64,000 nt of DNA from positions 2,852,001 through 2,916,000 of the forward strand of contig NZ_CP136651.1 in NCBI RefSeq assembly GCF_036784765.1, written 5' to 3'. Numbering within the stretch: the first letter of the stretch is position 1; every line of letters starts with the position of its first letter. Source of the stretch: Novosphingobium sp. ZN18A2. GTDB taxonomy: Bacteria; Pseudomonadota; Alphaproteobacteria; Sphingomonadales; Sphingomonadaceae. Positions 18,235 through 27,608 of the stretch are shown here, one piece after another. The notes beneath the pieces are model-generated. The model worked only from the letters and a program-made list of their open reading frames with translations, was not told where the DNA came from and ran no database searches. The position numbers and the translations under genes were made by a program.

Positions 18235-20247
18235 TCAGCCGCCAGCGAAAGGATCGCCGAACCCGGTTGCGTAATGGGCCATGGCCATCGTGGTGAACTG
18301 GGCGTTCACGCGGATGCAGCTGGGAAACACGCTGGCATCGGTGACCAGCACGTTCTGCGTCCCGTGAACGCGGCAATCGGTATCGACCACGCCGATTTCG
18401 GGATCGACGCACATCGGATTGCCGCCATGCGGGTGAGAGCTGGACAGGGTAACATCGTCCGCCTCGCGTATTGCGTGCCTGAAGAATTCCTCGATGTTCA
18501 TGTCCGGGGTCAGCGTCTGGCCCTTCAGCAACGCGGGCCAGACTTCCAGCGCGCCGCCCGCGAAGTGCAGCCTGGTAAGCGTCGCCATCGCCTTGCGGAC
18601 AAGGTCGATCTCGCCCGCGCCGATCTTGAAATCCAGCTTGCCGCCCCTGATCCGCCCACAGCGATCCGCAGGGAACAGGATGCCCGACGAACAGATGCGG
18701 TTATAGCTGCGCATCCGCCGGTCCATTTCCTCGAACCAGCCGGGCATCATCGCGGCCATCGACATCGGCGGCTGGAAGTGGCTTTCCAGCAGGAATTCCC
18801 CGCAATCGACGACGGTCGCCATCTGGTCTTCGTCCCACGCCGGGCTTTGCCCTTCGGGCATCAGCGCGATCACCGGAGAGGCGACGTTCATCGAAATTCC
18901 GCGCCCCGTCCCTTCGATGCCGCTGCGGTCCAGCAGCAGCGAACTGGCTATCGTGCCCGCGGCCACCACCACGCCGGTTTTCGCGGGGATGAAATGTTCC
19001 GCGCCGTATTCGTCGATCACTTCCACGCCGATTGCCCGGTCCCGCCCGCCGGTGCCGCGCGCCCAGCGAATACGCTCAACCTTGGTTTCAGCGATGATCT
19101 TCACGCCGTTATGGCGGCAGGCATCGGGCAGGTAGCTTTGCGCCATGCCGTTCTTGCGCGCATAGGGGCAGCCGGTGTTGCAATATCCGCAATAGACGCA
19201 GGCCTTGTCGGTATGCGGCGGGCCATAGTTCTTGGCGAACCAGCCCGCCTTCGCGCGCTGTTCCATCGGATCGGCGGACTGCGCGGCAAGCGCCGCCCAG
19301 CCGCGCATCAGGTGCGGGCCATTGGTACGGCTTGACCGGTGTTCAATCTCGCCGATCCCCAGGTATTGTTCGACCGCGTCATAGCTTTGCTGGAAACGCG
19401 CCTCGTCTATCGGTGCGCCAAGCGCGCGCCATGCCTGGAACGGATCGTGCGCATCGGGATGGCTCAGCCGGTCGCCCTTCATGCGCAGGCAGATGCCGTT
19501 GTTGATCGTGGGGCTGCCGCCGACGTTGCGCCCCTGGAACACCACGAAATCGTTATCGCGCGTGGTCTGCAGCGCGCCGTGCTTGAACAGGTGCGATGCC
19601 ATGCGCGCCTCTTCGTGGCTGATCCGCGCAGAGGGGTAGTGCGGCCCCGCCTCGACGATCACGACGCGATAGCCCTTGCGCGCAAGGTTCCATGCCGAAA
19701 CCGCCCCGCCCGATCCCGAACCGACAACGACGATATCGATGTCGTCCGGCAGGTCCTCCACCGTGGTGAAGTGTTCGTGCGTCAGGTCGCGGTCCTCGAC
19801 CATGGCGATCGGCAATTCGCCCGGCGCGTTTCGGTTGCGGAATTTCGGCAGGGTAAAGCCGATCTGCCGCAGCACGGGATTGTTGCGGTTTTCGTCCTCG
19901 CCGCCCGGTTCCCAGTGGCCGTAATAGGCGAAATAGAGGATGCCACGGATGCGGGCCATGTCCTGGAAGGCGTCGAACCCGGTGTCGCGCATCCGGTGCT
20001 CTATCCGTTCGCGCCGCGCCTCGATGGAAAGCTCGTTGAAGAAGGGCGCCATCGCCAGCTGGCACAAGCGCAGCGACCAGCTGATCTCGCGCGCCTTGGT
20101 GCCGCCGATCATCGCGAAGATGTGCTGGACGTTCTCCACCACCTGTTCGTGGGTGATGGCCATTTCGCGATAGCCGTCGAACAAGGCTTCGGCCATCTTG
20201 CGCATGAAGCGCATCTGTATGTGATCGAACGGCAGGCGCTCGCCCAT
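18235..20247 (-). CDS. GMC-family oxidoreductase with Cys cluster (alcohol-oxidase-like)
   Basis: A 670-residue FAD enzyme. The dinucleotide-binding motif VVVGSGSGGAVSAWNLARKG starts near residue 172, and the C-terminal HPHGGNP (605-611) and VNAQF (Asn648) fit the GMC active-site His/Asn pair. The first 165 residues form a helical region with no domain that I recognise, similar in position to the N-terminal part of long-chain alcohol oxidases. Residues 350-361 read CVYCGYCNTGCP, a C-x2-C-x2-C-x3-CP pattern like a [4Fe-4S] ferredoxin site. The substrate is unknown; a fatty alcohol or sterol-like alcohol is a guess. It lies upstream of modABC on the same strand. Confidence 0.82.
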   Translation of the reverse strand: MGERLPFDHIQMRFMRKMAEALFDGYREMAITHEQVVENVQHIFAMIGGTKAREISWSLRLCQLAMAPFFNELSIEARRERIEHRMRDTGFDAFQDMARIRGILYFAYYGHWEPGGEDENRNNPVLRQIGFTLPKFRNRNAPGELPIAMVEDRDLTHEHFTTVEDLPDDIDIVVVGSGSGGAVSAWNLARKGYRVVIVEAGPHYPSARISHEEARMASHLFKHGALQTTRDNDFVVFQGRNVGGSPTINNGICLRMKGDRLSHPDAHDPFQAWRALGAPIDEARFQQSYDAVEQYLGIGEIEHRSSRTNGPHLMRGWAALAAQSADPMEQRAKAGWFAKNYGPPHTDKACVYCGYCNTGCPYARKNGMAQSYLPDACRHNGVKIIAETKVERIRWARGTGGRDRAIGVEVIDEYGAEHFIPAKTGVVVAAGTIASSLLLDRSGIEGTGRGISMNVASPVIALMPEGQSPAWDEDQMATVVDCGEFLLESHFQPPMSMAAMMPGWFEEMDRRMRSYNRICSSGILFPADRCGRIRGGKLDFKIGAGEIDLVRKAMATLTRLHFAGGALEVWPALLKGQTLTPDMNIEEFFRHAIREADDVTLSSSHPHGGNPMCVDPEIGVVDTDCRVHGTQNVLVTDASVFPSCIRVNAQFTTMAMAHYATGFGDPFAGG

Positions 20248-20375
20248 CGTGGTTCTCCCCCGTTGAGTCCTTGTGGCGCGACCTGTCGTTATGGCCCGCT
20301 TGATGGACGGCCCATGCGCTTGAACGCAAGCCGAATTTCACACGCGGGGGATCGGGCGCCGGATTGGGTGCCGGA

Positions 20376-21497
20376 TCAGGCGATGGTATCCTGGTAACGG
20401 CGGACCGCGATGAACGTCAGCACCGCCAGCATCAGCGCCAGAACGCCGATCTGCGGCAGCGCAAGCGTCAGGTTCCAGCCTTTCAGCATGATCCCGCGCA
20501 CCAGCACGATATAATGCGTGGGCGGCAATATCTCCGCCAGGTACTGGACGATGACGGGCATCCCGCGGAACGGGAAGGCAAAGCCCGAAAGCAGGACCGA
20601 CGGCATGACGTAGAAGATCGATATCTGCATCGCCTGCACCTGGCTTTTCGCCACGGTAGAGATCGTGAAGCCCAGCGCCAGGCTGACCACGATATAAAGC
20701 AGCGTCACCGCGAACAGCAGCGCCAGCGATCCTTCGAACGGCACCTGGAACACCGTGGCGGCGAAGATCAGCACCACTATCGTCTGCACAAGGCCCATCA
20801 CGATGTAGGGGATGATCTTGCCGATCATCACCTCGATCGGGCGCAGCGGCGTTGCCAGCAGGTTTTCCATCGTGCCCTGCTCCACCTCGCGCGTTACCGA
20901 CATGGCCGTCAGCACGACCATCGTCATCGACAGGATGATCGCCAGAAGGCCGGGCACGGTGTTGTGGCTGGTGATCCCTTCGGGGTTATAGCTCTTGTGC
21001 AGCACCACATCGACCGGGGCCTGCGCGGGCATCAGGCGGGCAAGCGGGCCGGCAAGGTCATGTCCCAGCGCGTGCGTTACCGCCTCTCCCACGGCGGCGA
21101 CCGCGGGGCCGGTGGCGGCCGGATCGGTCGCGTCGGCGGTAAGCAGCAGTTGCGGCCGGTCCCCGCGCACAAGATCGCGCGCGAAGTGGGGCGGGATCGT
21201 CAGCAGGAACTGCGCCTTGCCTTCGGCAATCAGCCGGTCGCCGTCGCCATAGCCGCCGGGTACCTGCGTCACTTCGAAATAGGTGGTGTTGCGCAGCGCC
21301 GCGACGATGGAGCGCGAATATTGCGAATGGTCGCTCACCTCCACCGCCAGCGGCAGGTGGCGCGGATCGTTGTTGATCGCGAACCCGAAGATGACGAGTT
21401 GCATGATCGGGAAGAAGAACATCATCGCCAGCGTGCCCGGATCGCGGGCCATCTGGCGCACTTCCTTGAACACCATCGCGCCGATCCGCTGCCACAT
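20376..21497 (-). CDS. ABC-2 type transporter permease (YbhS/YbhR-like)
   Basis: A 373-residue permease with one N-terminal membrane helix (MMFFFPIMQLVIFGFAI), a periplasmic region of about 130 residues, then five helices. It contains the ABC-2 signature SVTREVEQGTMENLLATPLRPIEVMIGKIIPY and the LSGFAFPFRGMP loop typical of YbhR/YhhJ exporters. The start codon overlaps the ATPase stop by one base (TGATG). It is the last gene of the tetR-hlyD-ATPase-permease unit. Only one permease gene is present, so a homodimer is likely. Confidence 0.9.
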   Translation of the reverse strand: MWQRIGAMVFKEVRQMARDPGTLAMMFFFPIMQLVIFGFAINNDPRHLPLAVEVSDHSQYSRSIVAALRNTTYFEVTQVPGGYGDGDRLIAEGKAQFLLTIPPHFARDLVRGDRPQLLLTADATDPAATGPAVAAVGEAVTHALGHDLAGPLARLMPAQAPVDVVLHKSYNPEGITSHNTVPGLLAIILSMTMVVLTAMSVTREVEQGTMENLLATPLRPIEVMIGKIIPYIVMGLVQTIVVLIFAATVFQVPFEGSLALLFAVTLLYIVVSLALGFTISTVAKSQVQAMQISIFYVMPSVLLSGFAFPFRGMPVIVQYLAEILPPTHYIVLVRGIMLKGWNLTLALPQIGVLALMLAVLTFIAVRRYQDTIA

Positions 21498-22447
21498 CAG
21501 GCGTGCTCCACCACGACGGAGTTGTCCTTTGCGGTGCGCATCAGGTTGATGAACACGTCCTCAAGCGTGGGATCGGCCTCTTTCCAGTGGAACCGGTCCT
21601 TCCACGGAGCCACCGCCTTGCGCAGGGCGTCGGGATCGGTGCCGCAAACGTGGATCGTGGTGCCGAAGGGCGCGGCCATGGCGACACCGGGCCGGGCTTC
21701 GATCTCGCCCGCCAGCCGGTCCGCGCCCGGCCCGTCGCCGGTCAGCGCATAGAGGCCGGATTGCGCGATCACCTCGTTCACCGTGCCGCGCGCCAGCATC
21801 ACGCCATAGGCAATATAGGCGATCTCGTGGCAGCGTTCGGCCTCGTCCATGTAATGGGTGGAGACGAGTACGGTCATCCCGTCACGCGCGAAGGCGTGGA
21901 TCTGGTCCCAGAAATCGCGACGGGCCAGCGGGTCGACGCCGGCGGTCGGTTCGTCCAGCAGCAGTATCTTCGGACGGTGCAGCACCGCGGCGGCAAGCGC
22001 GAGGCGCTGCTTCCATCCACCCGAAAGTTTTCCCGCAAGCTGGCTTGCCCGCGTTTCCAGCCCCAGCTTCTCCAGCGCTTCTTCCACCCGCTCCTTGCGC
22101 CGGTCCAGCCCGTGGACGCGCGCCATGAATTCAAGGTTTTCGGCAATCGAAAGGTCGGAAAACAGGCCGAACTTCTGCGTCATGTAGCCGACCTGCTGCT
22201 TTATCTCCGCCCGCTGGGTGGCAAGATCCAGACCCAGCACCGTCCCCTCCCCCTCTTCGGGGATCAGCAGGCCGCAGATGATGCGCAGCGTGGTCGTCTT
22301 GCCCGATCCGTTGGGGCCGAGGAAGCCGCAGATGGTGCCGCGATTGAGCGCAAGATCGAAATGGTCGACCACCGTGCGCCCGCCGAACCGCTTGGTAAGC
22401 CCGCGCACGTCGATCACGGGATCGGGAGAAGCCGGTTCCTCCGCCAC
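21497..22447 (-). CDS. ABC exporter ATP-binding protein (YbhF-like, single domain)
   Basis: A 316-residue ATPase with Walker A GPNGSGKT (44-51), signature LSGGWKQRLALA (141-152), and Walker B ILLLDEPTAGVDP, followed by the H-loop in VSTHYMDEAERC. It has one ATPase domain, where E. coli YbhF has two. The start is GTG at 22447, one base after the hlyD stop. It energises the permease that follows. Exporter direction is inferred from the HlyD partner and the ABC-2 permease type. Confidence 0.92.
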   Translation of the reverse strand: MAEEPASPDPVIDVRGLTKRFGGRTVVDHFDLALNRGTICGFLGPNGSGKTTTLRIICGLLIPEEGEGTVLGLDLATQRAEIKQQVGYMTQKFGLFSDLSIAENLEFMARVHGLDRRKERVEEALEKLGLETRASQLAGKLSGGWKQRLALAAAVLHRPKILLLDEPTAGVDPLARRDFWDQIHAFARDGMTVLVSTHYMDEAERCHEIAYIAYGVMLARGTVNEVIAQSGLYALTGDGPGADRLAGEIEARPGVAMAAPFGTTIHVCGTDPDALRKAVAPWKDRFHWKEADPTLEDVFINLMRTAKDNSVVVEHA

Positions 22448-22448
22448 G

Positions 22449-23420
22449 TTACTGCGCCCGCACCGAAACCGGCAGGCCCAGCGGCAGGGGCTTGTCCGCC
22501 GGCAGCCACGCTTCGACCAGGAACACCAGCTTGGACCGCGCGCGCTCCGAATAGATCACCGGCGGGGTATATTCCGCGCGCGGGGCGACATAGCTGACTT
22601 TCGCCGTCCGGTCGCCGCCGCAATCGTCGCAGGTGAAGTGGATCGTTTGGCCCGGCCTGATCGCGGCGATCCTCCCCTCCGGCACGAAGAAGCGCAGCTT
22701 GCGCTTGTCGTTCGGAAGCACGGAAAGCACCGGCGCATTGGCAGGCACCCATTCGCCGGGGTTGTAATAGGTCTGCTCTATCACCCCGCTGGCGGGCGAA
22801 ACCGGCGCGATCTCTTTCTGCCTGTGCTTCTGCGCGGCCAGCGCGGCCTGCGCGTTGGCGACATCGGCGCTGGCGGCACGCTGCTGGCTGGCGCGCCCCA
22901 CCGACAGTTCGCCCGACCGAAGTTGCGCGCGCGCCTGGGCAAGGCTGGCGGCGGCAACGTCGCGCGCCTGCCGTGCCGCATCGAGCTGCGCGCGGCTGGC
23001 AAAGCCCTTGGCGGCCAATGCGGCATAGCGGTCAAAGTCCTTCTGCGTCTTCGCCAGTTGCGCGGAGGCTGCCGCCTCCGCCGCGCGCGACACGTCCAGC
23101 TCCGGCTGGCGCTGACGCTGCACGGCAAGGTCGGCCGCTTGCGCCTGTGCGGCGGCGACTTGCGCGGCGGCCTGCGCGGTGCCTGCCTCGGTCACGACCG
23201 GGTCTATCGAAAACAGCGCGTCGCCCGGCTTCACGCTTGCGCCCCGGTCCACCGCTCGGCTTGCAAGCGTGCCTGAAACGGGCGCGGCGATCTGCAAGGG
23301 TTCGCCTTCTACGTAACCGAGCCAGCGTTCCTGTGTATCGCGCGGCCACAGGAACCATGCCGCCAGCGCGACAACGGCAAGAAGGGCCAGGATCAGCAAG
23401 GGGATTGGAGGACGCTTCAT
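22449..23420 (-). CDS. HlyD-family membrane fusion protein (YbhG-like)
   Basis: A 323-residue periplasmic adaptor. An N-terminal membrane anchor (PLLILALLAVVALAAWFLW, about 6-24) is followed by a lipoyl-like half-motif GYVEGEPLQIAAPVSGTLAS, a long Ala/Gln-rich coiled-coil hairpin (about 90-210), and the second half PVSPASGVIEQTYYNPGEWV. It links the inner-membrane ABC exporter to an outer-membrane channel, but no TolC gene is present here. The start overlaps the tetR stop by four bases, so regulator and adaptor are translated together. Confidence 0.92.
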   Translation of the reverse strand: MKRPPIPLLILALLAVVALAAWFLWPRDTQERWLGYVEGEPLQIAAPVSGTLASRAVDRGASVKPGDALFSIDPVVTEAGTAQAAAQVAAAQAQAADLAVQRQRQPELDVSRAAEAAASAQLAKTQKDFDRYAALAAKGFASRAQLDAARQARDVAAASLAQARAQLRSGELSVGRASQQRAASADVANAQAALAAQKHRQKEIAPVSPASGVIEQTYYNPGEWVPANAPVLSVLPNDKRKLRFFVPEGRIAAIRPGQTIHFTCDDCGGDRTAKVSYVAPRAEYTPPVIYSERARSKLVFLVEAWLPADKPLPLGLPVSVRAQ

Positions 23421-24037
23421 GGCGCCGGTTCCTTTCGGGAAAGCAGGCCGTTGAATACCAGATCGGTGTGGGCGCGGGCCATGGCATCGATATCCAGCGG
23501 CTCCGCACCCACGGGTTCGAACACCGCGCGCCACATTGCCGACAGGATGATGCCGCCGACCACGCCGCGCGCCGCGTGGTGCGGATCGTCGCATGCAAAC
23601 TCTCCGCGCTGCACGCCCAGCCGCAGCGCGGCCTCCACGCGGTCAAGCATGCGCATGATCCCCTGATCGTAATAGAAGCGCGCCAGTTCGGGGAAGTTCT
23701 GCCCCTCTCCCGCGATAATGCGCGGCACGAAGGCGAAATCGGACCGGGTGAAGCGCGTGAAGGCCCCGGCGATGAAGGCGCGAAGGTAACCTTCGGCCGA
23801 TGGCACATCGGCAAGGTCGGTCACGTTTTGCGGAATCACGTCCGCAATCAGCCCGCCGACCAATGCGGCGAAAATCGCCTCTTTCGAATCGAACTGCAGG
23901 TAAAGCGCGGGGCGGCTGATCCCCACGCGCCGGGCGATATCCCCCAGGCGGGCCGCCGCGAACCCGCGCGCGGCAAACTCTTCGCGCGCGGCGGAAAGAA
24001 TGGCTTCGCGCCTGTCGGGAGGGGTGACTCGCGGCAT
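23417..24037 (-). CDS. TetR-family transcriptional repressor (CecR-like)
   Basis: A 206-residue regulator. The N-terminal helix-turn-helix spans about residues 28-52 (RLGDIARRVGISRPALYLQFDSKEAIF), with a C-terminal ligand domain carrying DPHHAARGVVGGI. The gene heads an operon with hlyD, ATPase and permease, the same arrangement as E. coli cecR-ybhG-ybhF-ybhS. A perfect 26-bp palindrome starts seven bases upstream of the ATG (24044-24069). This strongly suggests autorepression of the whole operon with release by an exported compound. The inducer is unknown. Confidence 0.9.
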   Translation of the reverse strand: MPRVTPPDRREAILSAAREEFAARGFAAARLGDIARRVGISRPALYLQFDSKEAIFAALVGGLIADVIPQNVTDLADVPSAEGYLRAFIAGAFTRFTRSDFAFVPRIIAGEGQNFPELARFYYDQGIMRMLDRVEAALRLGVQRGEFACDDPHHAARGVVGGIILSAMWRAVFEPVGAEPLDIDAMARAHTDLVFNGLLSRKEPAP

Positions 24038-24043
24038 CGCGCT

Positions 24044-24069
24044 TTAATAACTGACGCGTCAGTTATTAA
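24044..24069. promoter_or_regulatory. Palindromic operator for the TetR-family regulator
   Basis: A perfect 26-bp palindrome with half-site TTAATAACTGACG and its exact complement, centred between 24056 and 24057. It lies between the divergent regulator gene (start 24037) and purS (start 24178). Its AT-rich outer arms stand out against the GC-rich surroundings. Being only seven bases from the regulator ATG, it probably covers the transcription start. Confidence 0.85.
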
Positions 24070-24177
24070 CAAGCCTGCCTGTCGGGAGGCAAACAGTGGC
24101 GCAGCGCGCTTGCCCGCCGCGCCGCGCCGGTCCATAGGCGCACGCGAATCCGCATGAAGCCAGCGAAAGGCACCACG

Positions 24178-24411
24178 ATGAAAGTCCGCGTCCACGTGAG
24201 CCTCAAGAACGGTGTGCTCGACCCGCAGGGCCGCGCCATCCACCACGCGCTGGAAGGTCTGGGCTTTTCAGGCGTGAATGACGTGCGCGCCGGCCGCCTG
24301 ATCGAACTCGACGTGGACGACAGCGTTACGGACGAGGCGCTTGACGATATGTGCCGCAAGCTGCTCGCCAACATGGTGATAGAGAACTACCGCATAGAGA
24401 AGGTCGGCTGA
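24178..24411 (+). CDS. purS: FGAM synthase subunit PurS
   Basis: A 77-residue small subunit of the three-part formylglycinamidine ribonucleotide synthase (PurSQL). It begins [30 protein letters not shown], and the middle reads [16 protein letters not shown], all diagnostic. The ATG at 24178 is used. An in-frame ATG 24 bases upstream adds residues not seen in the family. It is followed by purQ after two bases. purL is not in this window. Confidence 0.96.
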   Translation: MKVRVHVSLKNGVLDPQGRAIHHALEGLGFSGVNDVRAGRLIELDVDDSVTDEALDDMCRKLLANMVIENYRIEKVG

Positions 24412-24413
24412 TC

Positions 24414-25091
24414 ATGACGCTCAACGCCGCTGTCGTCACTTTTCCCGGTTCCAATTGCGACCGCGACATGGCGGTGGCGATCGAAGCGGTTTCGGGCATC
24501 GCGCCGCACCGTGTGTGGCATGGCGATGCCGAATTGCCCGCGGGGCTGGATTTCATCGCGCTGCCCGGCGGCTTTTCCTATGGTGACTATCTGCGCTCCG
24601 GCGCGATGGCTGCGCGTTCGCCGATCATGCGCGCGGTGGTAGAGGCGGCGGAACGCGGCGTGGCCGTACTGGGCGTTTGCAACGGTTTCCAGGTGCTGAC
24701 CGAAGCGGGACTGCTGCCCGGCGCGCTGATGCGCAACGCCGGCATCCGTTTCGTATGCCGCGACGTGCCGCTGACGGTGGAGAACAGCCAGTCGCTGTTC
24801 ACGTCCGGATACGAAAAGGGCCAGCGGATTGTCATTCCCGTGGCCCACCACGACGGCAACTATTTTGCTGACGATGCCACGCTCGACCGGCTGGAAGGCG
24901 AAGGTCGCGTCGCATTCCGCTATGCCGATCCGGTCAACGGGTCTGCGCGCGACATCGCGGGCGTGCTCAACAATCGGGGCAACGTGCTGGGCATGATGCC
25001 CCACCCCGAACGGATGATCGAACCCGCGCAGGGCGGCACGGACGGTCGCGCGCTGTTCGAAAGCGTGCTGAAGGGCCTTGTCGACGCCTGA
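24414..25091 (+). CDS. purQ: FGAM synthase subunit PurQ (glutamine amidotransferase)
   Basis: A 225-residue class I glutaminase that supplies ammonia to PurL. The nucleophile is Cys89 in [10 protein letters not shown]. The opening [13 protein letters not shown] and [14 protein letters not shown] are typical, and the catalytic His/Glu lie in [12 protein letters not shown] near the C-terminus. The start ATG at 24414 is two bases after the purS stop. The pair ends convergently with the GGDEF-EAL gene, 60 bp away. Confidence 0.97.
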   Translation: MTLNAAVVTFPGSNCDRDMAVAIEAVSGIAPHRVWHGDAELPAGLDFIALPGGFSYGDYLRSGAMAARSPIMRAVVEAAERGVAVLGVCNGFQVLTEAGLLPGALMRNAGIRFVCRDVPLTVENSQSLFTSGYEKGQRIVIPVAHHDGNYFADDATLDRLEGEGRVAFRYADPVNGSARDIAGVLNNRGNVLGMMPHPERMIEPAQGGTDGRALFESVLKGLVDA

Positions 25092-25151
25092 CGTCCGGGC
25101 GCGTTTACAGAATGATCTGAAATCGTTCGGGGGGCTGAATCCGCGCGGTCC

Positions 25152-27497
25152 CTAGGCGCGTTGCTTGAGTACCGCCTGGGTAAACAGCAGCCGCGCGTCC
25201 TGCGCGCACATCGGTCGGCCGAAATAGTATCCCTGAATCTTCCGGCAGCCAAGGTCGCGAACGGTGTTGAGTTCGTCGATCGTTTCCACGCCTTCCGCCG
25301 TCGTCGACATTTCCAGGCTGTCCGCCATCGCCACCACCGCGCGGATGATGGCAAGGCTTTCCGGGTTCTGCCGCGCGGCGCCCTGCACGAAGCTGCGATC
25401 GACCTTGATCGTCGAAAAGCGCATCTTGCGGAGGTAGCCGAGCGAGGAATAGCCGGTGCCGAAATCGTCCAGCGCCACGCCGCACCCCAGCGCCATGATC
25501 TGTTCAAGCGTCGCCTGCGCGGTCGTGCCGTCGCGCACGAAGATGCTTTCGGTCACTTCGATTTCCAGGCGATGCGCAGCCAGCCCGCTTTGCGACAACG
25601 CCGAGACGACCGTCGCGCCAAAGCCGGGATCGAGCAGTTGTTCGCCCGAAACGTTGACTGCAACCTTCACGTTTTCCGGCCACTTCATCGCTTCCATGCA
25701 GGCCGTGCGCAGCACCCATTCGCCGATGGGAACGATCAGGCGCGTATCTTCTGCCAGCGGGATGAACTTTGCCGGGCTGACCGTGCCGTGTTCCGCGCTG
25801 TTCCAGCGCAGCAGCGCCTCGAAGCTGACGACATATTCGCCCACCGCATCCACCACCGGCTGGAAATCCAGCGTGAATTCTCGGCGGTCGAGCGCGCGGC
25901 GCAACGACATTTCAAGCTTGCGCCGTTCTTCCGCGTGGGCGTGAAGCTCAGGCTCGTAATTGCAATGGTGCCCGCCGCCGTCATCCTTGGCGCGATAGAG
26001 CGCAAGGTCGGCATTGCGCATCAGCGTTTCCACCGTCGCACCGTCGCGCGGCCCGATGGCGGAGCCGACGCTTGCCCCCACGTAAAGCGTATGGTGTTCA
26101 ACCTCGTAAGGCGCGGAAAGCGTTTCGATCACCGAATAGGCGACGCGTTCGACGCGGCTGAAATCGGACGCATCGCGGATGACGATCGCGAATTCGTCTC
26201 CGCCCAGCCGTCCGCACAGCTCGTTCTGGGTCATCAGTCCGTTAAGCCGTTTCGAAACGCGCGCCAGCAACTGGTCGCCGATCTGGTGCCCCAGCGTATC
26301 GTTGACCGCCTTGAACCGATCGAGGTCGATCATCAGGAACGCGCAGCGCGTGCGCCACTTTTCGGCATAGGCCATCGCGTCGCCCAGCGCATCGGTAAGC
26401 TGCAAGCGGTTGGGCAGCCCGGTCAGCGTATCGTAACGGGCAAGATAGGCGATCTTTTCGCTGTTTTCGCGCTGTTCGGTGACGTCGGAACCGACACCGC
26501 GAAAGCCGCTGAAATTCCCGTTGTCGTCATATTTCGGCGATGCGGACAGCTCCCACCAGCGGTTTGCGCCGCCCAGCGTCACCCGCACCAGCAGATTGGA
26601 AAAACTTTCGCGCCGTTTCAGCTTTTCGGCCAGCCCGTGGAGCGAGGAATGGAAATGCCCGCTTTCCCAGGCCTCACCGGCGATAAGCTGGATGAAGGGT
26701 TGCCCGTCGACGTCTTCGGGGTCCAGTCCCAGCGCGAAGGCGAAACGGGGAGAGATGCTGCGCACCCGGCGCGAACTGTCGATCTGCCACAGCCAGTCGG
26801 CCTCACCCTCCTCGAACTCGCGCAGCAACAGCGAAACAACCTCGCTCTTCTCGTTCATCCCGGCTTCGGCCACCTTGGCGCCAAGGAACGTGCGCGCCGC
26901 CTCGATCGCCGCGACGCAGACGATAACCACGAACACCGCGACAACGGCGGCGGCCGTGAAATTCCCGTCGAGCACGAAAGTCGAAATCGTAACCCCGCCC
27001 ACGATCGCGCTGAACAGCAGCGTGCCCAGCGGCACGGCCGCGAAGCCGATCGCCATGCCGGTCATCAGCATCGCGGTAACGGTCCATAGCGAAAGCTTGT
27101 CCGCCGCCGCGCCCAGCCGCGCGAAGATCACGATGGGAACCGCCCAGACAAGCGCGGTCACCACCGTCGTGACGGTCTGCTGGTGAACCTCGCGCCGCGA
27201 CATCCGGCGGCGGTCCGCGTCCTGAAGGCTGTGGTCGAACCGCGCGCCCACCACCAGGGTAACTAGCAACAGGCAGGCCCACCCGCCGATAAGCGCGGGT
27301 GGCACCGAACGGGCGAATATCTGGAACACCAGAAGCGCGGCAAGGCCGTGCGCCAGCAAGCGCGCCTTGGTCACGCGGGCAAGGCTTGAATACTGCAAGC
27401 CGCGCAACCGCCCCCAATCGCCATCCTGCGGGTCCGAAACACCCAGGATCGCAAGGGTCGGAAGTCGCTTGGGCAGCGTATTGGCAGACACCGGCAT
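25152..27497 (-). CDS. Membrane-anchored PAS-GGDEF-EAL protein (c-di-GMP turnover)
   Basis: A 781-residue inner-membrane signalling protein. Several hydrophobic helices in the first 220 residues are followed by a PAS-like domain (about 230-350), a GGDEF domain with intact GGDEF at 432-436, and an EAL domain with EAL at 560-562. EAL catalytic features are intact: NVSGEQL, EVTESIF, DDFGTGYSSL, KVDRSFV and EGVET. No RxxD inhibitory site precedes GGDEF. Both cyclase and phosphodiesterase activity are therefore possible. The ATG at 27497 is preferred over a TTG nine codons upstream. Confidence 0.92.
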   Translation of the reverse strand: MPVSANTLPKRLPTLAILGVSDPQDGDWGRLRGLQYSSLARVTKARLLAHGLAALLVFQIFARSVPPALIGGWACLLLVTLVVGARFDHSLQDADRRRMSRREVHQQTVTTVVTALVWAVPIVIFARLGAAADKLSLWTVTAMLMTGMAIGFAAVPLGTLLFSAIVGGVTISTFVLDGNFTAAAVVAVFVVIVCVAAIEAARTFLGAKVAEAGMNEKSEVVSLLLREFEEGEADWLWQIDSSRRVRSISPRFAFALGLDPEDVDGQPFIQLIAGEAWESGHFHSSLHGLAEKLKRRESFSNLLVRVTLGGANRWWELSASPKYDDNGNFSGFRGVGSDVTEQRENSEKIAYLARYDTLTGLPNRLQLTDALGDAMAYAEKWRTRCAFLMIDLDRFKAVNDTLGHQIGDQLLARVSKRLNGLMTQNELCGRLGGDEFAIVIRDASDFSRVERVAYSVIETLSAPYEVEHHTLYVGASVGSAIGPRDGATVETLMRNADLALYRAKDDGGGHHCNYEPELHAHAEERRKLEMSLRRALDRREFTLDFQPVVDAVGEYVVSFEALLRWNSAEHGTVSPAKFIPLAEDTRLIVPIGEWVLRTACMEAMKWPENVKVAVNVSGEQLLDPGFGATVVSALSQSGLAAHRLEIEVTESIFVRDGTTAQATLEQIMALGCGVALDDFGTGYSSLGYLRKMRFSTIKVDRSFVQGAARQNPESLAIIRAVVAMADSLEMSTTAEGVETIDELNTVRDLGCRKIQGYYFGRPMCAQDARLLFTQAVLKQRA

Positions 27498-27608
27498 CGT
27501 CACGCCTGCCGGTCTACGTTTCAAACCTTTCCGAAGGGTAATCGCAGACCGCGCAAATCGAAGAATTATTGCGGGTTTCTTGCCACCGGCAGCCTGTCTG
27601 TTTCCGGT

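Noticed and set aside
25161..27089. 642-residue plus-strand frame across the GGDEF-EAL gene
   Set aside because: Antisense to a protein with intact catalytic motifs; composition is typical of a shadow frame.
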